Below are positions 42,640 through 52,184 of a stretch of DNA of 64,000 nt, one piece after another (position 1 is the stretch's first letter; each line of letters opens with the position of its first letter). A program made the position numbers and the translations under genes. A model generated the notes under the pieces. The model was not told where the DNA came from. It saw only the letters and a program-made list of their open reading frames with translations, and did not search any database. Source of the stretch: Flavobacteriales bacterium. GTDB taxonomy: Bacteria > Bacteroidota > Bacteroidia > Flavobacteriales > Flavobacteriaceae. The stretch spans positions 1 to 64,000 of the forward strand of contig JAFLBS010000004.1 in NCBI GenBank assembly GCA_017303755.1. The letters are read 5' to 3'.

Positions 42640-43419
42640 TTATTTGGGAAGCCGTTTCGCTTCTTCCCAAAAAACGTCCATTTCTGCTAGCGTCATATCA
42701 GCCAAAGGTTTTCCGAGTTCTCCAGCTTTACTTTCTAAATATTGAAAACGCTTGATGAATTTTTTGTTGGTGCGTTCTAAAGCATCTTCGGGATTGACTT
42801 TCAAAAATCGAGCGTAATTGATCATCGAGAACAAAACATCGCCAAACTCGGCTTCTATTTTGTCTTGATTTCCAGCACTGACTTCGGTTTGGAGTTCGTT
42901 TAATTCTTCCTGAACTTTGTCCCAAACCTGATGCGGTTCTTCCCAATCAAATCCAACGCCTTTTACTTTATCTTGAATTCTACTCGCTTTTACTAATGCT
43001 GGCAATCCTTTGGGAACACCTTCTAAAACTGATTTTTTGCCTTCTTTCAATTTGAGTTTTTCCCAGTTTTGCTTTACTTCTTCTTCATCAGCAACCACAA
43101 CATCTCCATAAATATGTGGATGACGATGAATGAGTTTATCACAAATTTCATTCGCTACATCAGCCATATCAAAATCGTTGGTTTCGCTACCAATTTTGGC
43201 ATAAAAAACAATGTGCAACAGCAAATCACCCAACTCCTTCTTGATTTCTTGTAAATCATTATTCAAAATGGCATCACCTAATTCGTAGGTTTCTTCAATG
43301 GTTAAATGACGTAAACTTTCGAGGGTTTGCTTTTTGTCCCACGGACATTGAGCACGCAAATCGTCCATAATATCCAATAAGCGATTGAAAGCATTGAGTT
43401 GGTCTTGGCGAGAGTTCAT
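42640..43419 (-). CDS. mazG: Nucleoside triphosphate pyrophosphohydrolase MazG, 259 aa
   Basis: Hydrolyses (d)NTPs to monophosphates, cleaning up aberrant nucleotides. There are two MazG helical domains: residues 1-125 (CPWDKKQTLESLRHLTIEETYELGDA, then ELGDLLLHIVFYA) and 150-255 (EELNELQTEV, EAEFGDVLFSMINYARFL), with the metal-binding ExxE/ExxD residues in both. Length matches E. coli MazG (263 aa). A heptamer tandem repeat starts 2 bp upstream of the start codon and may affect expression. Confidence 0.94.
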   Translation of the reverse strand: MNSRQDQLNAFNRLLDIMDDLRAQCPWDKKQTLESLRHLTIEETYELGDAILNNDLQEIKKELGDLLLHIVFYAKIGSETNDFDMADVANEICDKLIHRHPHIYGDVVVADEEEVKQNWEKLKLKEGKKSVLEGVPKGLPALVKASRIQDKVKGVGFDWEEPHQVWDKVQEELNELQTEVSAGNQDKIEAEFGDVLFSMINYARFLKVNPEDALERTNKKFIKRFQYLESKAGELGKPLADMTLAEMDVFWEEAKRLPK

Positions 43420-43421
43420 GG

Positions 43422-43503
43422 GGTTTCAGGTTTCAGGTTTCAGGTTTCAGGTTTCAGGTTTCAGGTTTCAGGTTTCAGGTTTCAGGTTTCAGGTTTCAGG
43501 TTT
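43422..43503. repeat. Heptanucleotide tandem repeat (GGTTTCA), about 11.7 copies
   Basis: Eleven perfect copies of GGTTTCA and one partial lie between the mazG start codon (43419) and the terminator of the gene upstream. On the mazG strand the unit is TGAAACC. Perfect 7-bp repeats are prone to copy-number change by slippage. There is no other room for a mazG promoter unless it lies in or beyond the repeat. Confidence 0.95.
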
Positions 43504-43505
43504 GT

Positions 43506-43545
43506 AAAAATAAAAAATCCTGTCACTACAATGCAGTAACAGGAT
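43506..43545 (-). terminator. Terminator after the DUF5606 gene
   Basis: ATCCTGT and ACAGGAT with partial ACT/AGT extension form a stem; on the - strand it is followed by TTTTTTATTTTT. Confidence 0.8.
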
Positions 43546-43569
43546 GTATAGTTATGAAAAAGAAATTAA

Positions 43570-44061
43570 CTATTTTTTAGTTTTTGGAGTCTTTTCCTTT
43601 GGTTCTTTTTTGGCTTCTTTTTTTACTTCTTCCACGACTTCTTCTTTAATCGCTTCAGCGTTGGCAACTTTAGGCTCTTCTTTTGAAACTAAACCTTTGG
43701 CTTGCAAAATATTATACCAATTGATTACTTTTTTGATGTCAGAAGGATATACTCTATCTTCATCATAATCAGGAACAATTCCAGCAAAATAAGTAATCAA
43801 TGCCGCATTGTCTTCTTTGTGAGAAATCGCCGGACCTTCATTTTCTTTTACAGCGATTGCACGCATAATTTCGGCCAATGGTTTTTCTTCGCTGTGTGTG
43901 TACATTGAAATTTCAGATAATAAACTCACGTTACTTCTCATTCCAACTGTAATCTTTTTCCCATCTAATAACGACTCGGCAACAAAACCCGAACGCGTTT
44001 GTAATTTCAATTCGTATAATCCTGGTTTCCCAGAAATGGCTAATATTTTTTCTACATTCAT
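43570..44061 (-). CDS. DUF5606 family protein, 163 aa
   Basis: The conserved N-terminus (ILAISGKPGLYELKLQTRSGFVAESLLDGKK) is the DUF5606 signature found throughout Bacteroidota. Residues 130-163 are a lysine/glutamate-rich tail. Soluble, with no signal. It commonly lies between def and mazG in flavobacteria, as here. Function unknown. Confidence 0.85.
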   Translation of the reverse strand: MNVEKILAISGKPGLYELKLQTRSGFVAESLLDGKKITVGMRSNVSLLSEISMYTHSEEKPLAEIMRAIAVKENEGPAISHKEDNAALITYFAGIVPDYDEDRVYPSDIKKVINWYNILQAKGLVSKEEPKVANAEAIKEEVVEEVKKEAKKEPKEKTPKTKK

Positions 44062-44094
44062 TTCTAAAAATTGTTTTTAAGCGGTGGCAAATAT

Positions 44095-44216
44095 ATAGAT
44101 TTTAAATTCCAAAAAGCAATTTCAAAAATCAAAAATCAATTGCAATGTCAAACTTCAAATTCAAAGCCTATTTTACTGTTGTCATTGTTATTTATATTGA
44201 CATTGACATTGTTATT
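44095..44216. repeat. Degenerate CAATnn-type intergenic repeat, copy 1
   Basis: Stretches built of AATTTCAAAAATCAA, TTGCAATGTCAA and ATTGACATTGACATTG form an imperfect inverted arrangement between def and the DUF5606 gene. A second region with the same vocabulary lies at 59,752-59,876. Confidence 0.5.
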
Positions 44217-44796
44217 TCTTAAGATTGGCTAACTTCATTCGATAATCAGGACGGAACTTACCTTCCATAATATTCTGAAGTTTCTTTTTGATTAATGTTT
44301 TTTTCAAAAGTGCGATTTTATCGGTAAATAAAACACCTTCAATATGGTCGTATTCATGTTGAATTACACGTGCAATCAAACCGTTGTATGTGGCCGTTTT
44401 TTTATTGAAATTCTCGTCGTAATATTCAATCGTGATTTGCTCGTGACGGTATACATCTTCTCGAACTTCAGGAATACTCAAACAACCTTCGTTAAATGCC
44501 CATTCTTCGCCTTCTTCTTTGAGCATTTTGGCATTGATGAACACTTCTTTAAAGTTTTTCAATTGCTCGGCCTCGGCTGGCGTTAAGTCTTCACTGTCAC
44601 TCAAAGGCTCAGTGTCGAGAATAAACAAACGAATTGGCAAACCAATTTGCGGAGCCGCTAATCCCAAACCATAAGCGTTGTACATGGTGTCGTACATATT
44701 CGCAATTAACTCCTTCAAATTAGGATATTCTGGCGTGATGTCTTCGGCCACTTTGCGTAAAACGGCTTCTCCGTAACCGTAAATAGGTAGTATCAT
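44212..44796 (-). CDS. def: Peptide deformylase
   Basis: Removes the formyl group from the N-terminal methionine of new proteins. All three motifs are present: GLGLAAPQIGLP (motif 1), EGCLSIPEVREDV (motif 2, with the metal cysteine) and QHEYDHIEGVLF (motif 3, HExxH). The length of 194 aa is normal. Confidence 0.96.
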   Translation of the reverse strand: MILPIYGYGEAVLRKVAEDITPEYPNLKELIANMYDTMYNAYGLGLAAPQIGLPIRLFILDTEPLSDSEDLTPAEAEQLKNFKEVFINAKMLKEEGEEWAFNEGCLSIPEVREDVYRHEQITIEYYDENFNKKTATYNGLIARVIQHEYDHIEGVLFTDKIALLKKTLIKKKLQNIMEGKFRPDYRMKLANLKK

Positions 44797-44879
44797 TTTT
44801 ATGAAATTCTGTAATTATTGGGCAAAAGTAATCAAAAAAAGAAATAGTTGTGAGTTTGGCGGATGTTGTTTAGATAAAA

Positions 44880-45926
44880 TTAACGCGCTTTCTTCATCAA
44901 AGTGCTGTTGATTATAATCTTCTTCACTTCAATTCCGAAATGATAACAAATTTCAATGTTCTCATTCATTTGATTCTCTAAAACAATAACACTTACGTCG
45001 CTTTCTGGAAAATACAAGTTCATTGCTGCAAATCCATCACCTAACCCAGTATGGCCATAATACTTTATTTTATCATTATTGCAAATACGAATTCCATAAC
45101 CATAACCCACTTTTTCTTTACCAAAAACATTATGTTGCGCGCTACTACTGGAGGTTATCATCAATTGATATTGTTCAGGTTTAAGCAATTTTCCTTTGTG
45201 AAGATTTGAATTCCATATCAACAAATCATTTGCAGTAGTTATGATACCATCGGCTGGAATACTTTCATTATCGATTTGTGTTGTGGTTACTAATGTAAAA
45301 TCATTGTTTTTAGTTGTATGCCCTGAAACCACATTTTGCATTTTATCTTTTGAATAAGCAAAAGAGTTTTTCATTTTTAGTTCTTTGAATAATTGATTAG
45401 CTAATTCTGAATAGCTTTTCTTTGTGGAAAACTCAAGTATTTTTCCTAAAAGGATATTAGATAGATTGCCATATTTATACTCAGTTCCTGGGCGGAAAGC
45501 TAAAGGTTTATCCAGAGCCGTAATTCCGTGCGTATGATTTAATAATTGATGAACAGTAACCGAATCTATCCACGTTTGTTTTAAATTAGGCAAGTATCGT
45601 TTTATCGGCGATTGCAAATCAATTTTTCCCTTTTCAACTTCTTTTAAAATCAAAACTGCGGTGACTTGTTTGCTGACTGACATAACTTCAAATTGGTCTT
45701 CAATTTTTAATGCCTTTTTGGAGTTAAAATTGGCCAATCCGTAGGCTTTTGAATACTTTGTTTTTCCTTTTTGTGAGATTAAAATCACACCATTGAATTG
45801 ACGAGGAGTAATTGTTTTTATTACACTGTCTAATTTCATTGAGTAATCATCGGATGGTTGAGCAACAGAAGTACAACTATTAATCAATAGCATAAGTAAC
45901 AAGAGTGTAACAATTTTTATTTTCAT
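44880..45926 (-). CDS. Lipoprotein serine hydrolase, beta-lactamase class C fold, 348 aa
   Basis: Lipobox INSC near residue 18. The catalytic SxxK is SVSK (residues 83-86 approximately) in FEVMSVSKQVTAVLILKEV, and the Y-x-N motif is YGN in YKYGNLSNILLG. It belongs to the DD-peptidase-like/esterase group. It starts 9 bp after the mqo stop, so the two may be cotranscribed, though no functional link is evident. Confidence 0.85.
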   Translation of the reverse strand: MKIKIVTLLLLMLLINSCTSVAQPSDDYSMKLDSVIKTITPRQFNGVILISQKGKTKYSKAYGLANFNSKKALKIEDQFEVMSVSKQVTAVLILKEVEKGKIDLQSPIKRYLPNLKQTWIDSVTVHQLLNHTHGITALDKPLAFRPGTEYKYGNLSNILLGKILEFSTKKSYSELANQLFKELKMKNSFAYSKDKMQNVVSGHTTKNNDFTLVTTTQIDNESIPADGIITTANDLLIWNSNLHKGKLLKPEQYQLMITSSSSAQHNVFGKEKVGYGYGIRICNNDKIKYYGHTGLGDGFAAMNLYFPESDVSVIVLENQMNENIEICYHFGIEVKKIIINSTLMKKAR

Positions 45927-45935
45927 TTTGACTGA

Positions 45936-47420
45936 CTAACTTAACTTTAATATTTTTTGAACACTCGCTCTAACTTCTTTACACAAATCAGGGTTTGCAT
46001 TAAGCGATTGCCCATACGACGGAATCATTTCTCTGAGTTTTTCCTGCCAATTGGCTGCTTTCATTTGCTCTCCAAAACAACTAGTAATTACTTCTAACAT
46101 AATGGAAACTGCTGTTGATGCGCCAGGCGATGCTCCTAATAAACACGCTAAACTTCCGTCTTCAGAATGTATGATTTCAGTTCCAAATTCTAAAATTCCG
46201 CCTTCATTCTCGTCTTTTTTAATTACTTGAACACGTTGACCAGCTTCTAATAAAACCCAATCTTCCGATTTTGCCTCAGGAAAATACTCTTTCAATGCCT
46301 CAATTCGATCTTCTTGAGATTGCATGACTTGTTCGATAAGATATTTTGTAAGCGGAATATTATTCCAACCAGCATACAGCATCGGTTTTATATTGTCGAA
46401 TTCGATGGATTTTATCAAATCCAAATACGAACCATTCTTTAAAAATTTAGTTGAAAAACCTGCAAATGGACCAAATAATAATTCTTTTTTTCCATTGATA
46501 ATACGTGTATCCAAATGCGGAACCGACATGGGCGGCGAACCTACACTCGCTTTTCCATACACTTTCGCCTGATGTTGTGCAATGATCGTTTCGTTGGTGC
46601 ATTTCAACCATTGTCCGCTTACTGGAAAACCTCCAAAACCTTCACCTTCTTTGATATCAGCTTTATCTAACAATAATAACGAAGCTCCGCCAGCGCCAAT
46701 AAAAACAAATTTTGCTCTCGATTTTACTGTTTCATCCGTAATTTCATTATTGATTTTTAAACGCCAAACGCCATCTTCTTTTTGCTTTAGTTTTTGAACT
46801 TCATGATTATAAAAAATAGAAACTCCTTCTTGTTTAGATAAATGGTTGAGTAAACTTTTGGTTAATGCTCCAAAATTAACATCGGTTCCATCTTCCATAA
46901 AAGTAGCGGCAACTTGATCATTACTCCTATTTTTCATGACTAATGGCATCCACGACTCCAATTGAGTTTTATCAGTAGAAAATTGCATTTCAGAAAATAA
47001 AGAATGTTGTCGTAATGCTTCAAATCGTTTTTTGAGAAAAATCACATTTTCTTCACCAAAAACAGCACTCAAATGCGGAATGCGATGAATGAATGTATCT
47101 GGAGTTGGGAGTTTATCATTCGCCACCAAATAACTCCAAAACTGTCGCGTTACTTCATAACTTTCGGCAATTTTAATGGCTTTTTTGGTATCGATGGTTC
47201 CATCTGAATTTTGTGGAGTGTAATTGAGTTCACAATACGCCGAATGTCCAGTTCCAGCATTATTCCACGCATCTGAACTCTCTTGTGCAGGTTGATCCAA
47301 TCGCTCGTAAATTTCAATTGTCAACTTCGGATTGAGTTCTTTTAATAAAACACCTAAAGTCGCACTCATGATTCCAGCGCCAATTAAAATTACATCTGGA
47401 TTTTGATTTGAATCTTCCAT
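45936..47420 (-). CDS. mqo: Malate:quinone oxidoreductase
   Basis: FAD-dependent peripheral membrane enzyme that oxidises malate to oxaloacetate and passes electrons to quinone, feeding the respiratory chain. DVILIGAGIMSATLGVLL at the N-terminus is the FAD-binding GxGxxA motif. SSDAWNNAGTGHSAYCELNYTP and ACLLGASPGASTAVSIM are typical of Mqo. The length of 494 aa is normal. It begins 1 bp after the ruvX stop. Confidence 0.95.
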   Translation of the reverse strand: MEDSNQNPDVILIGAGIMSATLGVLLKELNPKLTIEIYERLDQPAQESSDAWNNAGTGHSAYCELNYTPQNSDGTIDTKKAIKIAESYEVTRQFWSYLVANDKLPTPDTFIHRIPHLSAVFGEENVIFLKKRFEALRQHSLFSEMQFSTDKTQLESWMPLVMKNRSNDQVAATFMEDGTDVNFGALTKSLLNHLSKQEGVSIFYNHEVQKLKQKEDGVWRLKINNEITDETVKSRAKFVFIGAGGASLLLLDKADIKEGEGFGGFPVSGQWLKCTNETIIAQHQAKVYGKASVGSPPMSVPHLDTRIINGKKELLFGPFAGFSTKFLKNGSYLDLIKSIEFDNIKPMLYAGWNNIPLTKYLIEQVMQSQEDRIEALKEYFPEAKSEDWVLLEAGQRVQVIKKDENEGGILEFGTEIIHSEDGSLACLLGASPGASTAVSIMLEVITSCFGEQMKAANWQEKLREMIPSYGQSLNANPDLCKEVRASVQKILKLS

Positions 47421-47421
47421 A

Positions 47422-47838
47422 TTAAAACATTTTTCGGCTTAAATAATCTTGTAGCATAATGGTTGCGGCAATTTCGTCAATCAATGCTTTATTCTGACGT
47501 TGTTTCTTTTTCAATCCGCTATCAATCATCGTTTGAAATGCCATTTTGGAAGTAAATCGTTCGTCGGCGCGTTCCACTTTCATATCGGGGAATTCTTGTT
47601 GGAACTTGGTCACAAATTTTTCAATTATTTCAGCACTTTCTGAAGGTTGACCGTTCATTTGTTTGGGTTCTCCAATGAGTACTTTAGCTACATTTTCTTT
47701 AGAAAAATAGTCTTTCAAAAAGGCAATTGCAGTTTCAGATGGAATCGTAGTCAAACCCGAAGCAATGATTTGCAATTCATCGGTGACGGCAATTCCGGTG
47801 CGCTTTATTCCGTAATCAATAGCTAAAATTCGTGCCAT
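47422..47838 (-). CDS. ruvX: Putative pre-16S rRNA nuclease / Holliday junction resolvase YqgF
   Basis: RNase H-like fold with ILAIDYGIKRTGIAVTDE (first catalytic acid), VLIGEPKQMNGQPS and the late acid in KALIDEIAATIMLQDYL. At 138 aa it is the standard YqgF/RuvX size. In many flavobacteria ruvX is close to def; here mqo and a hydrolase lie between. Confidence 0.93.
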   Translation of the reverse strand: MARILAIDYGIKRTGIAVTDELQIIASGLTTIPSETAIAFLKDYFSKENVAKVLIGEPKQMNGQPSESAEIIEKFVTKFQQEFPDMKVERADERFTSKMAFQTMIDSGLKKKQRQNKALIDEIAATIMLQDYLSRKMF

Positions 47839-47983
47839 AATTTCTTTTTTACAAAGGTAGAGAATTAATCAAATGTGAGTTGTTGAAATTCATCTAAAAT
47901 AAAGAATAAAATTTTAGTCAAAAGTCATTCTCCATCGGGAATTTTTAAATAAATTAGCGACTTTAATTTTATATCAAATCCAA

Positions 47984-49066
47984 ATGAAAAATACTGCTTT
48001 ATCGCACATTCATGAAAGTTTAGGAGCAAAAATGGTTCCATTTGCTGGTTACAATATGCCAGTTCAATACGAAGGAGTTAACGCCGAACACGAAACCGTT
48101 AGAAATGGTGTGGGTGTTTTTGACGTTTCTCACATGGGCGAATTTTTATTAACGGGTGAAAATGCATTGGCTTTAATCCAAAAAGTGACTTCTAACGACG
48201 CTTCGGTTTTAGAAATCGGAAAAGCGCAATATTCATGTTTACCTAATAATGATGGCGGAATTGTAGACGATTTAATTGTGTATCGTGTAAAAGAAGAACA
48301 GTATTTACTAGTCGTAAATGCTTCGAATATTGATAAAGATTGGGATTGGATTTCGTCGCACAATGATTTAGGCGTTGAAATGAAAAATCTTTCTGATAAT
48401 TATTCGTTGTTGGCTATTCAAGGTCCAAAAGCGGTTGAAGCGATGCAATCATTAACTTCAATTGATTTATCCGCTATTAAATACTATCATTTTGAAGTGG
48501 CTGATTTTGCTGGTATTGAAAATGTGATTATATCTGCAACTGGTTATACGGGTTCGGGTGGATTTGAAATTTACTGTAAAAACAATGAAGTAGAACAAGT
48601 GTGGAATAAAGTTTTTGAAGCAGGTGCAGCATTCGGAATCAAACCTATTGGCTTGGCTGCGCGTGATACGTTGCGTTTGGAAATGGGTTTTTGTTTGTAC
48701 GGAAACGACATCAACGACACAACTTCTCCTTTAGAAGCAGGTTTGGGTTGGATTACAAAATTCACTAAAGATTTTGTCAATTCAGAAAACTTGAAAAAAC
48801 AAAAAGAAGCTGGAGTTACTAAAAAATTAGTTGGTTTTGAATTGACCGAAAGAGGAATTCCGCGTCATGATTACGAAATTGTTGATGCTGATGGAAATAA
48901 CATCGGAATTGTTACTTCGGGAACAATGGCACCATCTTTGGGAAAAGGAATTGGGATGGGTTATGTAAAAACCGAATTTGCAGCTGTTGATTCTGAAATT
49001 TTCATTCAAATCAGAAACAATAAAGTAGCTGCCAAAGTAGTCAAAATGCCGTTTTATAAAAAATAA
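47984..49066 (+). CDS. gcvT: Glycine cleavage system aminomethyltransferase (T protein)
   Basis: Transfers the methylene group from the aminomethyl-H protein to tetrahydrofolate, releasing ammonia. The motifs [26 protein letters not shown] and [20 protein letters not shown] are diagnostic. The length of 360 aa matches E. coli GcvT. The other gcv genes are not in the window, so the system is dispersed, as is common in this phylum. Confidence 0.95.
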   Translation: MKNTALSHIHESLGAKMVPFAGYNMPVQYEGVNAEHETVRNGVGVFDVSHMGEFLLTGENALALIQKVTSNDASVLEIGKAQYSCLPNNDGGIVDDLIVYRVKEEQYLLVVNASNIDKDWDWISSHNDLGVEMKNLSDNYSLLAIQGPKAVEAMQSLTSIDLSAIKYYHFEVADFAGIENVIISATGYTGSGGFEIYCKNNEVEQVWNKVFEAGAAFGIKPIGLAARDTLRLEMGFCLYGNDINDTTSPLEAGLGWITKFTKDFVNSENLKKQKEAGVTKKLVGFELTERGIPRHDYEIVDADGNNIGIVTSGTMAPSLGKGIGMGYVKTEFAAVDSEIFIQIRNNKVAAKVVKMPFYKK

Positions 49067-49069
49067 TTT

Positions 49070-51094
49070 GTGAGATTCTATTTGTATCTTTTGCTGTTCG
49101 TTTCAAGTGTTGCTTTTTCTCAAAGCGATGCGAATCCGTGTGAAACTTTGGGACGAATTGAGAAATTAATTAAATACCAACATTACAAAAGCAAACCTAT
49201 TGACGATAGTTTATCGGCGTATGTGCATCGTGTTTTTTTATTAAAACTAGATGAAGATTCGCGTTTGTTCATTCAACCCGAAATTGATCAACTGAGCAAA
49301 CACAAGTTCAAGATTGATGATTATCTGAATGAAAAAAACTGTGCTTTTCTTGATGAATATTATACCTCATATACCAACGCAGTCAATCGTTATGAAAAAA
49401 TAATTGACGGAATTATTGGTTCGCCTTTTGCTTACAAACGAAACGACACTATCCAATTTTCAAAAGAGAATTTTCCGTATCCAAAAAACGAAGCAGAACA
49501 GAACAAAATCTTTCAAAAAAGCATTCTATTTCATGTTTTAAAAGACATTTCTGAAATCAGTAAAAACAAAGATTCATTGATTCAGAATTTTGATAAAATT
49601 GCTCCACTTTCTAAGGATAAAGTTTTAGAATCCTACAAATGTAAAACCGAATCGTATCGATTGTCTAAGGCTGAATTTTACTCGGTTTTTTACAATGTTT
49701 TCTGTCGCTATTTTGATCCTCACACGATGTATTTGTCGCAAAGTGATCGTTATTCCTTTTTGTCGGGTGTGAGTTCAAGTAACTTAACATTTGGATTTTA
49801 TGTATCCTTGAATCAAAGCAATGAAATTGTAATTGAAGATGTTATTCCTGGTAGTTCGGCCTATTCTACTCAAAAAATTAGTTCAGGAGATGTAATTACC
49901 AAAATTACTTCTGATAATACCGAATACCGCGTAGCTTGTTCTTCTTTGAAAAAAATTGAAGAGATTTTTACTTCCGATAAATTTAAAAAAGCTGATTTTA
50001 CCGTTCGAAAAAAGACGGGTGAAATTGTCACTGTAAAATTAGTCAAAAAGGTAATGAAAGATTACCAAAACAATGTGTACAGTTATGTCATACAAAAAGA
50101 CAGTCTCAAAATTGGTTACATCAAAATTCCGAGTTTTTATTCGACTTTTGAAGATGGAACTACCAATGTAAGCGATGATGTAGTAAAAGAATTATACAAA
50201 CTAAAAGAAGACAAAATTGAAGGCTTAATTTTAGATTTGGAAGACAATGGCGGTGGTTCTATGGATGAAGCCGTTCGAATGACCGGAATGTTCATTGATA
50301 TTGGTCCGATTGCTTTATTACACAATAGTTTTGGAAAAAAAGAAGTTGTAAAAGATTACAATCGCGGAACCGTTTATTCAGGACCAATTGTAGTGTTAAT
50401 TAACGGAAATTCGGCTTCGGCTAGTGAGTTTTTTACGAATGCTATTCAGGATTACAACCGCGGAATCGTAATCGGAAATCAATCGCACGGAAAAGCATCC
50501 ATGCAGCGTATTTTTCCACTCACAGATGGCAAAGAACCGACCGAGTTCATAAAAATTACCATCGAAAAATTCTACAGAATAACAGGTCAAAGCAATCAAA
50601 CCATCGGAATCACACCGAATGTTGAAATTCCGACACTTTTTAACGAGCAAATGCCTCGCGAAAAAGACAATTTGACTGCGCTACCCAATGAAGTTATTGA
50701 GTCGAAAGTAAAATATCAAGTGGAGAATAATCAAAATGCAATTGCCATTGAAAAAAGCATCAACCGATTAAAAGAAAACTCATCCGTAAAAGCAATCAGC
50801 GATTTGAATGCTAAAATCAATAATCTATTCAACAACGACTTAACTCCAATTTTACTTCAATTTAAAAACGTTTTTGAGGAAGTAAACAAAGTGAATCAAC
50901 TTTGGAAAGAAATAGCAGATTTTAGTAAAAATGAATACCCAATTGATGTGGTAAATAGCACAATGAATGAAGAATATCAACAATTTGATGAGTATTTAAA
51001 AAGCAGTAACATCGAAAAAATAAAAGCAATTAAACAAAATATTCATATTGTAGAAGCCTTAAATATTATTCACGATTTAAAAGATAAACCATGA
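49070..51094 (+). CDS. S41-family (carboxy-terminal processing) peptidase, 674 aa
   Basis: A GTG start at 49070 gives a good signal peptide (ends SVAFSQ). Residues 220-310 contain a PDZ-like region (VIPGSSAYSTQKISSGDVITKI). The S41 catalytic core follows with LILDLEDNGGGSMDEAVRM and NGNSASASEFFTNAIQDY (Ser in the SASA segment), then a lysine in SHGKASMQ. It is a periplasmic tail-specific-type protease. It follows gcvT by 3 bp and overlaps the next gene by 4 bp. Confidence 0.9.
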   Translation: MRFYLYLLLFVSSVAFSQSDANPCETLGRIEKLIKYQHYKSKPIDDSLSAYVHRVFLLKLDEDSRLFIQPEIDQLSKHKFKIDDYLNEKNCAFLDEYYTSYTNAVNRYEKIIDGIIGSPFAYKRNDTIQFSKENFPYPKNEAEQNKIFQKSILFHVLKDISEISKNKDSLIQNFDKIAPLSKDKVLESYKCKTESYRLSKAEFYSVFYNVFCRYFDPHTMYLSQSDRYSFLSGVSSSNLTFGFYVSLNQSNEIVIEDVIPGSSAYSTQKISSGDVITKITSDNTEYRVACSSLKKIEEIFTSDKFKKADFTVRKKTGEIVTVKLVKKVMKDYQNNVYSYVIQKDSLKIGYIKIPSFYSTFEDGTTNVSDDVVKELYKLKEDKIEGLILDLEDNGGGSMDEAVRMTGMFIDIGPIALLHNSFGKKEVVKDYNRGTVYSGPIVVLINGNSASASEFFTNAIQDYNRGIVIGNQSHGKASMQRIFPLTDGKEPTEFIKITIEKFYRITGQSNQTIGITPNVEIPTLFNEQMPREKDNLTALPNEVIESKVKYQVENNQNAIAIEKSINRLKENSSVKAISDLNAKINNLFNNDLTPILLQFKNVFEEVNKVNQLWKEIADFSKNEYPIDVVNSTMNEEYQQFDEYLKSSNIEKIKAIKQNIHIVEALNIIHDLKDKP

Positions 51095-52119
51095 GAAAAT
51101 TAACACTCCTGTTTTTGTTGGCAACACTAAATTTGGTTGCACAAGACTTTAAAACTCCTGTTGACTATTTAAATTATTTAGGTAAAGAACAACAAGCCAT
51201 CGGTAGAAGCACTTGGAAATATACTTCAGCGGTAGCTCATTCAACCAGCGCGCGCCGAATAGAAGCAACTCGTAAACAATTAGTGAAAAGCATTCAGGTT
51301 GCTAGTAAAAAAATCGAAGCGTTGAAAAACGGTTACAAAGGCGATGTTGAATTCAGAGACAAAGTATTAAATTACTTGTATTTTGCTGAAAAAAACATCA
51401 ACGAAGAATACAGTAAAATCATCGATATGCAAGAAGTTGCTCAACAATCGTATGATTTTATGGAAGCGTACATCATGACTCGTGATTTAGTGAATAAAAA
51501 ACTAGACGATGAGTTTGAGAAAGTGAAATTGGCACAAAATGAATTCGCTCAAAAATACAATGTAAATATGAGTGATGAAGAAAGCGAATTGAGTAAAAAA
51601 ATCAAAATTTCTAATGAAGTTTTCGACTATCACTCTGTTTTGTATCTGATTTTCTTTAAAGTAAATATTACCGATTTTAATTTATCCAAAGCCATTGAAA
51701 ATAAAGACTTAGTTGCAATTGAACAAAATGCTTCTTCGCTGAGTAAATATGCTGACGAAGGTTTAGAGAAAATCAAAACTTTATCAAAATACAAAAACGA
51801 TGCTTCATTACTTGATGAAACAAAAAAAACATTGTTGTATTACAAAAAAGTAGCCGAAGAACACACTCCAAAAGTAGTAGCGTATTTGATGTTTTATGAT
51901 AAATTCGAAAATGCTAAGAAAACATTAGAATCCAAATCAGAGAATGACAGAACCAAAGAAGAAGTGGATAATTACAACACTATGGTGAAGCAAGTCAACA
52001 AAGAAATTGCCAATTACAATAAATTTTCCAGTTCAAATTTTCAAGATAGAACCAATACAATTAACGGTTGGAATACTGCTGCTGACGACTTTATTGCGCG
52101 ACATGTACCACAAGATTAA
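51091..52119 (+). CDS. Exported helical protein of unknown function, 342 aa
   Basis: Signal peptide (ends NLVAQ). The rest is almost entirely helical and lysine-rich, with probable coiled-coil stretches. I recall similar proteins annotated as LIC11966-family surface proteins, but cannot confirm. Its ATGA overlap with the S41 peptidase gene argues for translational coupling and a shared task. Confidence 0.72.
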   Translation: MRKLTLLFLLATLNLVAQDFKTPVDYLNYLGKEQQAIGRSTWKYTSAVAHSTSARRIEATRKQLVKSIQVASKKIEALKNGYKGDVEFRDKVLNYLYFAEKNINEEYSKIIDMQEVAQQSYDFMEAYIMTRDLVNKKLDDEFEKVKLAQNEFAQKYNVNMSDEESELSKKIKISNEVFDYHSVLYLIFFKVNITDFNLSKAIENKDLVAIEQNASSLSKYADEGLEKIKTLSKYKNDASLLDETKKTLLYYKKVAEEHTPKVVAYLMFYDKFENAKKTLESKSENDRTKEEVDNYNTMVKQVNKEIANYNKFSSSNFQDRTNTINGWNTAADDFIARHVPQD

Positions 52120-52184
52120 AAAGGTTTTGGAAAACATCATAATAGTTTTACTTTTGCAAAAAAATAATCGAATATCTACACGAA

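Noticed and set aside
43422-43503. CRISPR array
   Set aside because: The 7-bp units are contiguous with no spacers, so this is a microsatellite.
40019-45926. Beta-lactamase resistance genes
   Set aside because: Both proteins have the SxxK fold, but the surrounding motifs are those of general esterases/DD-peptidases; resistance cannot be inferred.
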